A DNA stretch of 64,000 nt from Prevotella sp. E13-17. GTDB taxonomy: Bacteria > Bacteroidota > Bacteroidia > Bacteroidales > Bacteroidaceae. A model generated the notes under the pieces. It was not told the DNA's origin and did not search any database. It was given only the letters and a program-made list of their open reading frames with translations. Positions within the stretch are counted from its first letter, which is position 1. Every line of letters begins with the position of its first letter. The position numbers and the translations under genes are program-made. This document shows, piece by piece, positions 36,269 through 46,415 of this stretch. The DNA lies in contig NZ_CP091787.1 of assembly GCF_022024035.1 (NCBI RefSeq), positions 1,736,001-1,800,000 of the forward strand, read 5' to 3'.

Positions 36269-37420
36269 ATGTGGCAATTCATTATAGAAAACTTCAATGA
36301 GTTCTTGACATACACAGGCTTTGCCAATGCATCTGTCGGCAACCTGATCATGATTGCTGTGGGGGCTGTTTTTATCTATCTTGCCATCAAGAAAGACTTC
36401 GAGCCCTTGCTGTTAGTTCCCATTGGCTTAGGCATCATCCTCGGCAACATACCCTTTCGTGCTGACGCAGGCCTCGAGATAGGACTATACGAAGACAACT
36501 CCGTACTGAACATCTTCTATCAAGGCGTTCGTCAAGGATGGTATCCACCCCTCATTTTCCTGGGCATTGGAGCCATGACCGACTTCTCGGCCCTCTTGGC
36601 CAATCCCAAGCTGATGCTCATTGGAGCTGCCGCCCAGTTTGGCATCTTCGGTGCCTATATGCTTGCACTTCTTTTAGGGTTCGAGCCCAATCAGGCTGCG
36701 GGCATTGCCATCATCGGTGGTGCCGACGGACCTACAGCCATTTTCCTCTCATCAAAGCTTTCACCCAACCTGATGGGCGCCATTGCCGTGTGTGCCTATT
36801 CCTATATGGCGCTGGTTCCATTGATCCAACCCCCATTGATGCGATTGCTCACCACCAAGAGCGAACGCATCATCAAGATGAAACCCAGTCGCGAAGTGTC
36901 GCAGACGGAACGCATTCTCTTTCCCATCATCGGGTTGCTCATCACAACATTTATTGTTCCCTCAGCCCTGCCACTGTTAGGCATGCTGTTCTTTGGCAAC
37001 CTGCTGAAGGAGAGTGGCAAGACCACCCGTCTGGCCAAGACGGCTGGCAGTGCCCTCAACGACATCGTAGTCGTTCTGTTGGGCCTCACGGTTGGTTGCT
37101 CCACTCAGGCATCCGAGTTCTTGACGCTGAACACCGTCTTCATCTTTGCCATCGGTGCTTTTGCCTTTGCCATAGCCACCGCCAGCGGAGTGCTCTTTGT
37201 GAAGTTCATGAATCTATTCCTGCCCAAAGACAAAAAGCTGAACCCCCTGATTGGCAATGCCGGTGTCAGTGCCGTGCCAATGGCAGCTCGCATTTCCAAC
37301 AACCTCGGATTGGAGTATGATCGTCACAACTTCCTGTTGATGCACGCCATGGGTCCCAACGTAGCCGGTGTCATCGGTTCAGCCGTAGCAGCCGGCGCAC
37401 TTTTGGGATTCCTCTCTTAA
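36269..37420 (+). CDS. oadB: Sodium-translocating decarboxylase beta subunit
   Basis: A 383-residue membrane protein with about nine to eleven helices that decarboxylates carboxybiotin and pumps sodium outward. The family motifs are present: GADGPTAIF (GGADGPT at 150-156) with the Asp needed for sodium transport, NPKLMLIGAAAQFGIFGAY, LLGLTVGCSTQASEFL, and NAGVSAVPMAARISN near the C-terminus. It could belong to methylmalonyl-CoA, oxaloacetate or glutaconyl-CoA decarboxylase; the first is most common in this lineage. The carboxyltransferase (alpha) gene is not in this cluster. Confidence 0.93.
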   Translation: MWQFIIENFNEFLTYTGFANASVGNLIMIAVGAVFIYLAIKKDFEPLLLVPIGLGIILGNIPFRADAGLEIGLYEDNSVLNIFYQGVRQGWYPPLIFLGIGAMTDFSALLANPKLMLIGAAAQFGIFGAYMLALLLGFEPNQAAGIAIIGGADGPTAIFLSSKLSPNLMGAIAVCAYSYMALVPLIQPPLMRLLTTKSERIIKMKPSREVSQTERILFPIIGLLITTFIVPSALPLLGMLFFGNLLKESGKTTRLAKTAGSALNDIVVVLLGLTVGCSTQASEFLTLNTVFIFAIGAFAFAIATASGVLFVKFMNLFLPKDKKLNPLIGNAGVSAVPMAARISNNLGLEYDRHNFLLMHAMGPNVAGVIGSAVAAGALLGFLS

Positions 37421-37540
37421 GGGAAATCTTAATGGAAAAGTGAATAGTTAACAGTGAAGAAAATGCTGCCAACTTTCACAAAGTAATAGTGAACTTTTTA
37501 GAAATCTGCTCCCTTGAGATTGATAAAATCACTTAAATAT

Positions 37541-37579
37541 AAAGAAAGCCACTTGGGTTTAACCAAGCGGCTTTCTTTA
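37541..37579. terminator. Bidirectional terminator between oadB and hisC
   Basis: The stem AAAGAAAGCC-A-CTTGG pairs with CCAAG-C-GGCTTTCTTT around a short loop, with T-rich ends in both directions. It ends the decarboxylase operon (+) and the his genes (-). The remainder of 37421-37599 shows no gene. Confidence 0.85.
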
Positions 37580-37599
37580 TTCCACAATTTATCGGGAAA

Positions 37600-38637
37600 C
37601 TAGCAATACTGTCTCAGCGCACCTATCAGCTCGTTGTTCTCATCACGACTGCCGATAGTGATGCGCAGGCAGTTTTGGCACAACTGAACGCGCGTTCGGT
37701 TGCGGACAATGATGCCCTGCTCAACAAGATAATCATAGATGCGCTGGGCATCGACCACACGCGCCAGGAAGAAGTTGGCATCGGTGGGATAGATCTTCTC
37801 GCAAAGGGGCAGGGCCTGGAAGGCTTCTATCACACGCGTGCGCTCGCTCTTGATCAGCTGTACCCAGCGATCTACTTCATAGGGGTCGCTAAGCACCTTG
37901 ATGGCCTGCTCCTGCGTCAGGAGGTTGACATTGTAAGGGTACTTCACCTTGTTGAAGATAGCAATAATCTCGGGCGAGGCAAAAGCCATGCCCAGACGAA
38001 TGGCGGCAGAAGCCCACGCCTTGCTGAGTGTATTCAGTACAATCAGATTGGGATAGCGAGGCAACTCGAAGCGCAGCGGACGTGCAGACGAGAAGTCGCT
38101 GTAGGCTTCATCGACAACGACGATACCCTGGAACGAGCGTAGCACCTTGACAATCTCGTCGCGGTTGATGTCGTTGCCCGTGGGGTTGTTGGGACTGCAT
38201 ATCCAGATGACCTTGGTATGGGCATCGCATGCAGCCAACAGGGCATCTGCGGTGATCTGATAGTTTTCATCGAGAAGCACCGGGCGATACGCTACGTCGT
38301 TGATGTCGGCACATACTTTATACATGCCGTAGGTGGGCTCGATGGCCACGACATTATCCTCCTTAGGCTCACAAAAGCAGCGATATACCAGGTCGATGGC
38401 TTCGTCGCTGCCATTGCCAAGAAAGGTGTAATCTACGGGGATACCCTTCACTTTCTCAATACTTTTCTTGAGTTCAATCTGCAGCGGATCGGGATAGCGA
38501 TTCAGCGGACTTCCGTATGGATTCTCGTTGGCATCAAGAAAGACAGAGGCTTTCGTGCCATTAAACTCATTTCTTGCACAGCTATAGGGAGCCAGATTCC
38601 AAATATTCTTACGAACAAGCTTATCAAGACTCATCAT
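37600..38637 (-). CDS. hisC: Histidinol-phosphate aminotransferase
   Basis: HisC is the pyridoxal-phosphate enzyme that makes histidinol phosphate from imidazole acetol phosphate. The 345-residue protein shows the family pattern: [18 protein letters not shown] near the N-terminus, [31 protein letters not shown] and the PLP lysine in LNTLSKAW (K206). The usual AFGLAGIRLG after that lysine is [10 protein letters not shown] here. It may start at 38637 or the next ATG (38634). It is 31 bases downstream of hisD and ends at a terminator, so hisB is not in this operon. Confidence 0.94.
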   Translation of the reverse strand: MMSLDKLVRKNIWNLAPYSCARNEFNGTKASVFLDANENPYGSPLNRYPDPLQIELKKSIEKVKGIPVDYTFLGNGSDEAIDLVYRCFCEPKEDNVVAIEPTYGMYKVCADINDVAYRPVLLDENYQITADALLAACDAHTKVIWICSPNNPTGNDINRDEIVKVLRSFQGIVVVDEAYSDFSSARPLRFELPRYPNLIVLNTLSKAWASAAIRLGMAFASPEIIAIFNKVKYPYNVNLLTQEQAIKVLSDPYEVDRWVQLIKSERTRVIEAFQALPLCEKIYPTDANFFLARVVDAQRIYDYLVEQGIIVRNRTRVQLCQNCLRITIGSRDENNELIGALRQYC

Positions 38638-38668
38638 GATGATTACAAATAATTTTCCCTACTTAATC

Positions 38669-39952
38669 TTATTTTATTGCATTCAGTCTCACGGTCATGG
38701 CATTCTTGTGGGCATCGAGTTGTTCTGCTTCTGCCATGAGTTCTACGGCGTGGCCTATCTGCCGGATGCCTTCTTCAGAGAGATGCTGGAAAGTGATCTT
38801 ACGGCAGTAGCTGTCCAGATTGACACCACTATAGGCGGTGGCATAGCCGTGAGTCGGCAACGTGTGATTGGTGCCGCTGGCATAGTCGCCAGCACTTTCG
38901 CATGCGTATTGGCCCAAAAAGACACTACCTGCATTGACGACATGCTCAGCCAGCTCTTCATAGTCGGTCGTCTGGATGATGAGATGTTCAGGTGCATACG
39001 CATTTGACAGTTCCAACATCTCGCGGCTTGACTCTACGAGCACAAGACGACTATTTTCCAATGCCCTGGCTGCTATTTCCTTACGGGGGAGCAGGTTGAG
39101 CTGCTGTTCAACCTCGTGTTGCACCCTGGCGAGCATATCTTCAGAAGTGGTAATCATGAGAACCTGAGAGTCAACGCCATGTTCGGCTTGCGAAAGGAGG
39201 TCGGCTGCCACAAAGGCGGGGTTGGCCGAATCGTCTGCAAGGACGCAGACCTCACTTGGACCGGCGGGCATGTCAATGGCCACATCGCCCATTGACACCT
39301 GTTGCTTGGCAGCCATGACATACTGATTGCCAGGACCAAAAATCTTATAGACTTTGGGTACTGACTCTGTGCCGTAAGCCATCGCACCGATGGCCTGAAC
39401 ACCACCAATCTTAAAGATGCGATTGACACCTGCAATACGTGCAGCCACAAGTATTGCGGCATTAATCTTGCCTTCACGGTTGGGAGGAGTGCACAGAACA
39501 ATATCTTTGCATCCTGCTATTTTGGCGGGTGCTGCCAGCATCAAAACGGTAGAGAAGAGTGGGGCTGTGCCACCAGGAATGTATAAGCCAACTCGCTCGA
39601 TGGCCACGCTCTTTTGCCAGCATACAACGCCATCGCGTGTCGTAATCTTCTTGCTGGAAAATCGCTGTGCTTCATGAAACTTGAAGATATTGTCATGAGC
39701 CAATTGAATGGCATTCTTCAGTTCATCACTAACAAGCGATTCTGCCTCATTGATCTCGGCCTCGCTGACCGAGAGTGTGGCCAGGTCAACATGATCAAAA
39801 CGCTGCTCATACTTTTTGACAGCTTCGTCACCATTCTCGCGTATATCGCAGAGCACACTGCTGACAGTGTTTTGCAATTGCGTCATATCGAGATGTGGAC
39901 GCTCACAGATGTCTGCCCACTGTTCTCTCTTTGGATAACGTATAATCTTCAT
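38669..39952 (-). CDS. hisD: Histidinol dehydrogenase
   Basis: HisD carries out the last two steps of histidine synthesis, oxidising histidinol to histidine with NAD. The 427-residue protein is normal in length and shows VGLYIPGGTAPLFSTVLMLAAPAKIAG, GGVQAIGAMAYGTESVPKVYKIFGPGN, DMPAGPSEVCVLAD, LLSQAEHGVDSQ and YAPEHLI, which include the zinc ligands and the catalytic Glu-His pair. It lies 20 bases after hisG and 31 bases before hisC. Confidence 0.97.
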   Translation of the reverse strand: MKIIRYPKREQWADICERPHLDMTQLQNTVSSVLCDIRENGDEAVKKYEQRFDHVDLATLSVSEAEINEAESLVSDELKNAIQLAHDNIFKFHEAQRFSSKKITTRDGVVCWQKSVAIERVGLYIPGGTAPLFSTVLMLAAPAKIAGCKDIVLCTPPNREGKINAAILVAARIAGVNRIFKIGGVQAIGAMAYGTESVPKVYKIFGPGNQYVMAAKQQVSMGDVAIDMPAGPSEVCVLADDSANPAFVAADLLSQAEHGVDSQVLMITTSEDMLARVQHEVEQQLNLLPRKEIAARALENSRLVLVESSREMLELSNAYAPEHLIIQTTDYEELAEHVVNAGSVFLGQYACESAGDYASGTNHTLPTHGYATAYSGVNLDSYCRKITFQHLSEEGIRQIGHAVELMAEAEQLDAHKNAMTVRLNAIK

Positions 39953-39972
39953 AACGAGATTAATTGGTATTA

Positions 39973-40824
39973 TCAGAGTATCATCTTTTCAATAGGAGTG
40001 ACAAGGATACCTTGTGCTCCAAGAGCTTTTAACTGACCTATTATCTCCCAAAAGCGCTTCTGGTCGAGCACGGTATGAACAGAACACCATTCTTCGTCAG
40101 CAAGAGGAATAATGGTAGGGCTCTTCAATCCTGGAAGAACATTGATGATCTCGTCAAGCTTTGCTTTGGGTACATTCATGCGAACATACTTTTTGTCTTC
40201 AGCCTGTCTCACTGCTTCAAAGCGGAATAGCATTTGATTCAGAATGTCACGCTTCTCTTGACTCATCCCCGGATGTCCTATCAGCAGCGCTTCGCTTTGC
40301 ATCACAATCTCAACTTCGCGAAGGTTATTGCTGACAAGGGTTGACCCTGAACTTACGATGTCGAAGATGGCATCAGCAAGACCAATACCTGGACTAATCT
40401 CAACACTTCCTGTAATGACATGGACATCTGCATGAATATGATGTTCGTTGAGAAAACGATTCAATATGACAGGATAAGAAGTCGCAATGGTCTTGCCATT
40501 AAACCACTCCAATCCCTGATAGTCTATGTCCTTGGGGATGGCTAGCGACAAGCGACAACGACTAAAACCCAACCTTGAGATGATATCTGCCTCTGCGCCT
40601 CGCTCTTGGTATTCGTTTTCACCGACGACACCAATATCTGCAACACCTGTTGCAACGCTTTGAGGTATATCATCATCTCGCAGATACAAAACCTCTAATG
40701 GAAAATTCTGAGCTGAAACCAGAAGAGTTCTCTTACTGGCAGTCACCTTAACATCTGCCTCACTTAGCAACTGCATGGTATCTTCATACAGTCGTCCTTT
40801 TGATTGTACTGCAATTCTTAGCAT
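39973..40824 (-). CDS. hisG: ATP phosphoribosyltransferase (long form)
   Basis: HisG catalyses the first step of histidine synthesis, joining ATP and phosphoribosyl pyrophosphate. The 284-residue protein begins MLRIAVQSKGRLYEDTMQLL, has DIPQSVATGVADIGVVGENEY and the PRPP-binding segment DAIFDIVSSGSTLVSNNLREVE, and ends in the ACT-like regulatory domain (about 210-284), so it is the long, histidine-inhibited form that needs no HisZ. The ATG at 40824 was chosen because the upstream in-frame TTG lies inside the -7 box at 40852-40859. Confidence 0.96.
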   Translation of the reverse strand: MLRIAVQSKGRLYEDTMQLLSEADVKVTASKRTLLVSAQNFPLEVLYLRDDDIPQSVATGVADIGVVGENEYQERGAEADIISRLGFSRCRLSLAIPKDIDYQGLEWFNGKTIATSYPVILNRFLNEHHIHADVHVITGSVEISPGIGLADAIFDIVSSGSTLVSNNLREVEIVMQSEALLIGHPGMSQEKRDILNQMLFRFEAVRQAEDKKYVRMNVPKAKLDEIINVLPGLKSPTIIPLADEEWCSVHTVLDQKRFWEIIGQLKALGAQGILVTPIEKMIL

Positions 40825-40851
40825 AAGTCTAATTATCTTGAAAATCGTCGG

Positions 40852-40859
40852 CAAAATTA
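40852..40859 (-). promoter_or_regulatory. -7 promoter box of the hisGDC operon
   Basis: TAATTTTG on the minus strand, 27 bases before the hisG ATG. Confidence 0.6.
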
Positions 40860-40891
40860 CGTTTTTTTTTTTATATATGCAATAAAATGTT

Positions 40892-40899
40892 TATTTTTG
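40892..40899 (+). promoter_or_regulatory. -7 promoter box of the mltF-like gene
   Basis: TATTTTTG, 19 bases before the TTG start at 40919, forming a compact divergent promoter with hisG. Confidence 0.55.
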
Positions 40900-40918
40900 C
40901 ATCCAAAAACCAAATAGA

Positions 40919-41965
40919 TTGAGACACTTTAGTATAGTTATACTCCTTTTATGCCTTGTCACTGGCTGTCAACAGCAGAAGGACACAACACCACCCTGGG
41001 CAACAAACAGCAGCGAGGATTTGCAGCAGTTTGATCTATCTGATATTGAGCAGACTGGCGAGTTGATTGCTGTAACGATGTATGGACCAGATACATACTA
41101 TGACTACCATGGCCATCATCTGGGAGCGCATTATTTGTTGTGCGAGCAACTGGCGAAGCATCTTGGGGTTCAACTTCGTATGGAAGTGTGTCGGGACAGT
41201 GCAGAAATGGTGGCGAGGTTGGAAGCAGACGAAGCAGACATCGCTGTATATCCATTTAACAATGACTCCATCTTGTTTGGATGGAAAGTAGGCGACAACA
41301 AACCAGAACTGATTAGCGAACTGAAACAATGGTCACAACCTGACATGCTGGACAACATGAAAGCCTATGAGCACCGCTTGTTGACCCAGTCGAGAGTGCG
41401 GCACAGAGTGTATGCGCCCATGATGTCTAAGGGAGCCATCTCGCGCTACGACCAATTGTTCAAACGCCATAGCCGGACATGCAACTGGGATTGGCGTTTG
41501 CTGGCTGCACAGTGTTACCAAGAGTCAACCTTTGACTCGAATGCGCAGTCGTGGGCGGGTGCAAAAGGATTGATGCAGATCATGCCTGGCACAGCCGAAC
41601 ATTTAGGGCTTCCAAAAGATCAAATCTTCAATCCAGAACAAAATATTGCTGCAGCAACAAGACTGCTACGCGAATTAGAACATCATTTGAGCGACGTGCG
41701 CGATAGAAACGAGCGGCAGAATCTGGTGCTGGCTGCCTATAACGGCGGAATGAATCATGTGCGTGATGCTATGCGATTGGCAGAGAGAGACAAACGGAAT
41801 CCTCATTCCTGGAACGACGTGCGTCCCTACATCTTGAAGTTGAGCCAAAGAGAGTATTACCAAGACACGCTCGTTCACTATGGATATATGCGTGGTCAGG
41901 AAACTGCAGAATATGTTGATAAAATAAGAAAAAGATATCAAATATACAGACGTTCCATACGATGA
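40919..41965 (+). CDS. MltF-like lytic murein transglycosylase lipoprotein (TTG start)
   Basis: A 348-residue lipoprotein (signal peptide ending LVTG-C, Cys17) that should cleave peptidoglycan glycan strands. Residues about 45-155 resemble a periplasmic solute-binding domain in reduced form, and 175-345 are an SLT transglycosylase domain with catalytic Glu202 in QCYQESTFDSNAQSWAGAKGLMQIMPGTA. E. coli MltF (518) has a full-length binding domain, so this is shorter. No in-frame ATG precedes the signal peptide: an in-frame TAA lies at 40883, and the TTG at 40919 is the only start that keeps it. The kinase start overlaps its stop by four bases. Confidence 0.85.
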   Translation: MRHFSIVILLLCLVTGCQQQKDTTPPWATNSSEDLQQFDLSDIEQTGELIAVTMYGPDTYYDYHGHHLGAHYLLCEQLAKHLGVQLRMEVCRDSAEMVARLEADEADIAVYPFNNDSILFGWKVGDNKPELISELKQWSQPDMLDNMKAYEHRLLTQSRVRHRVYAPMMSKGAISRYDQLFKRHSRTCNWDWRLLAAQCYQESTFDSNAQSWAGAKGLMQIMPGTAEHLGLPKDQIFNPEQNIAAATRLLRELEHHLSDVRDRNERQNLVLAAYNGGMNHVRDAMRLAERDKRNPHSWNDVRPYILKLSQREYYQDTLVHYGYMRGQETAEYVDKIRKRYQIYRRSIR

Positions 41966-42780
41966 ATAACAAGATTAAATTGGTGGCAGACAGCGGTAGT
42001 ACGAAAACAGACTGGGCTATCGGTGACTTCCGCTTTAAGACACAAGGCATCAATCCGTTTCATCAAGACGATGAATCGATTCTGAGTATCCTCACCGATG
42101 AGCTGTTGCCACAGGTTGCAGCGTTTCAGATTGACGAAATTTGCTTTTACGGCAGTGGCGTTCGTCCGGAGTTGGAAGGCAAGATGATGAAAGCCTTAAA
42201 AAAGGTCTTTCCGCATGCAACGTCTGTCGAAGCACATAATGACTTATTGGGAGCTGCCCGGGCGCTTTGTGGAGATAAAGAAGGAATTGCATGTATCCTC
42301 GGAACAGGCTCGAATTCATGCATTTATGACGGTCGTTCGATTGTCTCAAACACACCAGCACTTGGATATATTCTCGGTGATGAGGGAAGCGGTGCTGTTC
42401 TCGGCAAACGATTTCTAAATGCGCTCTACAAAAGCAGATTGCCTGAATCCATAAAACGAGATTTTGAACATGCACAGAAGATGACAATGGCGGATGTCGT
42501 TTCGCGTGTCTATAAACAGCCATTGCCCAACAGATGGCTGGCTTCGCTATCTAAGTTCATCTATCAGTGTCAAAACGAAAAAAGCGTTCACACGCTTATT
42601 GTTGAGAACTTCGTCGATTTCTTTCGTCTTAACATTAACCCCTATCAGCGACATGACTTGCCCGTTTCGGCCGTAGGCAGCATTGCATTCTACTTTCAGT
42701 CACAATTGCAAGAGGCCGCAAATAATGAGGGCTACACAATTCATAAAATACTGCGTAGCCCTATTGAAGGATTAGTCTAA
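41962..42780 (+). CDS. BadF/BadG/BcrA/BcrD-type ATPase, probable N-acetylglucosamine kinase
   Basis: A 272-residue member of the sugar-kinase/Hsp70/actin fold. KLVADSGSTKTDWAIG (5-20) is the phosphate-1 motif, EAHNDLLGAARALCG and ACILGTGSNSCIYDGR are phosphate-2 segments, and GYILGDEGSGAVLGKRF matches mammalian-type N-acetylglucosamine kinases. It is coupled to the murein transglycosylase gene by a four-base overlap, which suggests salvage of amino sugars released from peptidoglycan; that role is inferred. Its 3' end overlaps rhaM by nine bases. Confidence 0.85.
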   Translation: MNNKIKLVADSGSTKTDWAIGDFRFKTQGINPFHQDDESILSILTDELLPQVAAFQIDEICFYGSGVRPELEGKMMKALKKVFPHATSVEAHNDLLGAARALCGDKEGIACILGTGSNSCIYDGRSIVSNTPALGYILGDEGSGAVLGKRFLNALYKSRLPESIKRDFEHAQKMTMADVVSRVYKQPLPNRWLASLSKFIYQCQNEKSVHTLIVENFVDFFRLNINPYQRHDLPVSAVGSIAFYFQSQLQEAANNEGYTIHKILRSPIEGLV

Positions 42781-43092
42781 ATGGAACAACTCGGGTAGGG
42801 GAATGGTGACTGGCGAATTATCTGGATTCACCTCCATGATATCAGCCATCATGTCCCACCATTTCTGTGTGATGGGATCCACATTTTCCGTATCCTGCGA
42901 GTTGCCGTCCTTGGTGCACTCTTGATATGCAAACAGAATGTTCGTATCTTTGTCCCAATAGATGCTATAGTTTTCTACGCCTTGTTCTTTGATCATTTGT
43001 TTCAATTCCGGCCAAATAGCAGCATGGCGTTTGGCATACTCTTCCTCAAATCCTTTTTTAAGGAACATTTTAAAAGCAAATCTTTTTCTCAT
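42772..43092 (-). CDS. rhaM: L-rhamnose mutarotase
   Basis: A 106-residue alpha/beta barrel-like protein that interconverts the alpha and beta forms of L-rhamnose. The pattern RFAFKMFLKKGFEEEYAKRHAAIWPELKQMIKEQGVENYSIYWD...LFAYQE and QKWWDMMADIMEVNPDNSP is the RhaM signature, including the His and Tyr/Trp residues of the active site. It sits alone, with no other rhamnose catabolism gene in the window, and its 3' end overlaps the kinase gene. Confidence 0.92.
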   Translation of the reverse strand: MRKRFAFKMFLKKGFEEEYAKRHAAIWPELKQMIKEQGVENYSIYWDKDTNILFAYQECTKDGNSQDTENVDPITQKWWDMMADIMEVNPDNSPVTIPLPELFHLD

Positions 43093-43096
43093 TGTT

Positions 43097-43999
43097 TTAG
43101 TTGTTTTTTGTTAATGATACATAATAACCTAATCGATACAAATTAAATATAGCCAGGTTGGGGTGACTTCCGCATAATATCCTTCTTTCTATTGAGCCAA
43201 GAAGCCAATGCCAGCAACGGATAGCAACAAGGACTCCCTTAATGTGTATGCCGTTGACAAAAGTAAGCATGTGGGAATAGCCACGAAGTTCGTCTTTGAA
43301 AGTATATAACGTGTGAAGGCTCCGTTCTATCTTTTCTACATAACAAGCATTGCCCTCAAAATCAACCATCATGGTGGGATTATCAATGTGAGTAACCATC
43401 ACGTGATGCTCTTTGAGCGTTTTGCCAAACATCACGTCTTCATAACCACTTTTCTTGAAGCGCTCGTCAAACGGACACTTTAACATCACAGAGCGCTCAA
43501 TCATGAAATTGGTAGAGCGAAATGATTGGTAAGGTCTCTCGTTTCTCTTCAAAAAATGATGCTTAGGAGCATAAAAAGACTCATAAAGACAACGCAGATT
43601 GTGCTTATCTCCATTGCCTATGCAGATGCCGCCGTTGATGACTCCGTGAGAATCACTGTTGACATAGTTGGCTATAAAATCCCGATTGACAATTTTCATA
43701 TCACAATCAAGAAACAGTAGCCATTGGTATCTGCTTTTCTGTGCCAGAAAATTGCGTGTCGCAGCACTTCCTGCATTACGTTCTTTTTCAATAAAAGTAC
43801 AATTCGGTATGGTGTTGATCTGTCGGTTTTGTTCCACGCAAGACACGTCTGAAGAGGCATCGTCGGCAACAAGTATTTCATAGATGAAATCATGGTTGCC
43901 AGCACGTTCACACTCACACATATCTGCAAGACATTTCACGATATCCACACAAATATCGTTATACACAGGGATTAATATGGAAACTTCTTTTTTTATCAT
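43097..43999 (-). CDS. Family 2 glycosyltransferase
   Basis: A 300-residue GT-A-fold transferase. VSILIPVYND and VADDASSD (44-51) bind the nucleotide sugar, ERNAGSAATRNFLAQKSRYQWLLFLDCDM holds the metal-binding DCD at 98-100, and RSTNFMIERSVMLKCPFDERFKKSGYEDVMFG is the acceptor-side region. No membrane anchor is obvious. The ATG at 43999 was chosen because the upstream TTG lies before the promoter's transcription start. The substrate is unknown; it is not in a polysaccharide cluster. Confidence 0.85.
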   Translation of the reverse strand: MIKKEVSILIPVYNDICVDIVKCLADMCECERAGNHDFIYEILVADDASSDVSCVEQNRQINTIPNCTFIEKERNAGSAATRNFLAQKSRYQWLLFLDCDMKIVNRDFIANYVNSDSHGVINGGICIGNGDKHNLRCLYESFYAPKHHFLKRNERPYQSFRSTNFMIERSVMLKCPFDERFKKSGYEDVMFGKTLKEHHVMVTHIDNPTMMVDFEGNACYVEKIERSLHTLYTFKDELRGYSHMLTFVNGIHIKGVLVAIRCWHWLLGSIERRILCGSHPNLAIFNLYRLGYYVSLTKNN

Positions 44000-44007
44000 T
44001 TGACGAG

Positions 44008-44015
44008 CAAAAGTA
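44008..44015 (-). promoter_or_regulatory. -7 promoter box of the 43.1 kb glycosyltransferase
   Basis: TACTTTTG on the minus strand, 8 bases before the ATG, again a near-leaderless arrangement. Confidence 0.5.
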
Positions 44016-44055
44016 CACAAAAAACCTTAAATTGAATAATAAATTTCAGAAAAAG

Positions 44056-44087
44056 TTTGTTCAAACAGATGAAAAATAGTAATTTTG
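44056..44087 (+). promoter_or_regulatory. Promoter of rpsP
   Basis: TTTG (44056-44059) and TAATTTTG (44080-44087) are 20 bases apart; the leader to the ATG at 44150 is about 55 bases. Confidence 0.7.
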
Positions 44088-44149
44088 CAGCCGCTATTAC
44101 GAGTTAATGGCATGAAATTCAAATTATTAATTAAACAAAAACAAAAAAC

Positions 44150-44683
44150 ATGGCAACAAAAATCAGATTGCAGCGCGGCGGTCGTAAAGGTTATGCTTTC
44201 TATAGCATCGTCATCGCTGACGCTCGTGCACCACGTGATGGTCGTTTCACTGAAAAGATTGGTTCTTACAATCCTAACACCAATCCCGCCACAGTTGACT
44301 TGAATTTCGAGCGTGCATTGTATTGGGTAGAGGTTGGCGCACAGCCCACCGATACAGTTCGTAACATCCTCAGTGGTGAGGGCGTTTACCTCATGAAGCA
44401 CCTCCGCGGTGGTGTTAAGAAGGGCGCTTTTGACGAAGCTGCTGCTCAAAAGAAGTTTGACGCATGGAAGGCTGACAAGCAAAAGGGTCTTGACAAGGTT
44501 CGTGAGGAAGAGGCTAAGGCAAAGAAAGAAGCTGCTGCAAAGGCACTCGAAGCCGAGAAGAAGGTTAACGAGGCCATTGCTCAGAAGGTTGCTGAGAAAA
44601 AGGCTGCTGCCGAAGCTGCTGCAGCAGAGGCAACAGAGGCTGAAGCTGCACCCGCTGCTGAAGAGGCTCCCGCTGAGGCATAA
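44150..44683 (+). CDS. rpsP: 30S ribosomal protein S16 with long C-terminal tail
   Basis: S16 is an early-binding protein of the small ribosomal subunit. Residues 1-80 are a full S16 ([60 protein letters not shown]). A tail of roughly 95 residues follows, first Lys-rich, then alternating Ala, Glu and Lys (about 100-177), ending acidic and Ala/Pro-rich. E. coli S16 is 82 residues. Extended S16 tails are usual in Bacteroidetes; their role is not known. It stands alone with its own promoter and terminator. Confidence 0.97.
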   Translation: MATKIRLQRGGRKGYAFYSIVIADARAPRDGRFTEKIGSYNPNTNPATVDLNFERALYWVEVGAQPTDTVRNILSGEGVYLMKHLRGGVKKGAFDEAAAQKKFDAWKADKQKGLDKVREEEAKAKKEAAAKALEAEKKVNEAIAQKVAEKKAAAEAAAAEATEAEAAPAAEEAPAEA

Positions 44684-44710
44684 ACTCTTAGTGCCGGAAT
44701 CAAAATCTAT

Positions 44711-44747
44711 GGTTGCAATCCCTTGCGAGGGGTTGCAACCTTTTTTT
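44711..44747 (+). terminator. Terminator of rpsP
   Basis: The hairpin GGTTGCAATCCC / GGGGTTGCAACC with a 6-base loop is followed by seven Ts, a strong intrinsic terminator. Confidence 0.9.
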
Positions 44748-44778
44748 ATCTTTAGTCGCCAAGTTTTTCTGTTAAAGA

Positions 44779-44809
44779 TTTGTTGTTTAAAAAATAATGG
44801 TTATCTTTG
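44779..44809 (+). promoter_or_regulatory. Promoter of the ATP synthase operon
   Basis: TTTG (44779-44782) and TATCTTTG (44802-44809) are 19 bases apart; the leader to atpD is about 50 bases. Confidence 0.75.
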
Positions 44810-44846
44810 CAAGCGAAAAAAATACAACTGAAATATACAAACTTAA

Positions 44847-46391
<1,545 letters not shown>

Positions 46392-46415
46392 TTAGATAAC
46401 AGACAATTGATAAAT

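Noticed and set aside
36538..37320. 260-codon open frame overlapping oadB in another frame
   Set aside because: Its composition (many His, Arg and Cys) is that of a shifted frame, while oadB is a full-length conserved gene.
42772..43092. A rhamnose utilisation operon around rhaM
   Set aside because: No isomerase, kinase, aldolase or rhamnose regulator is nearby; rhaM stands alone.
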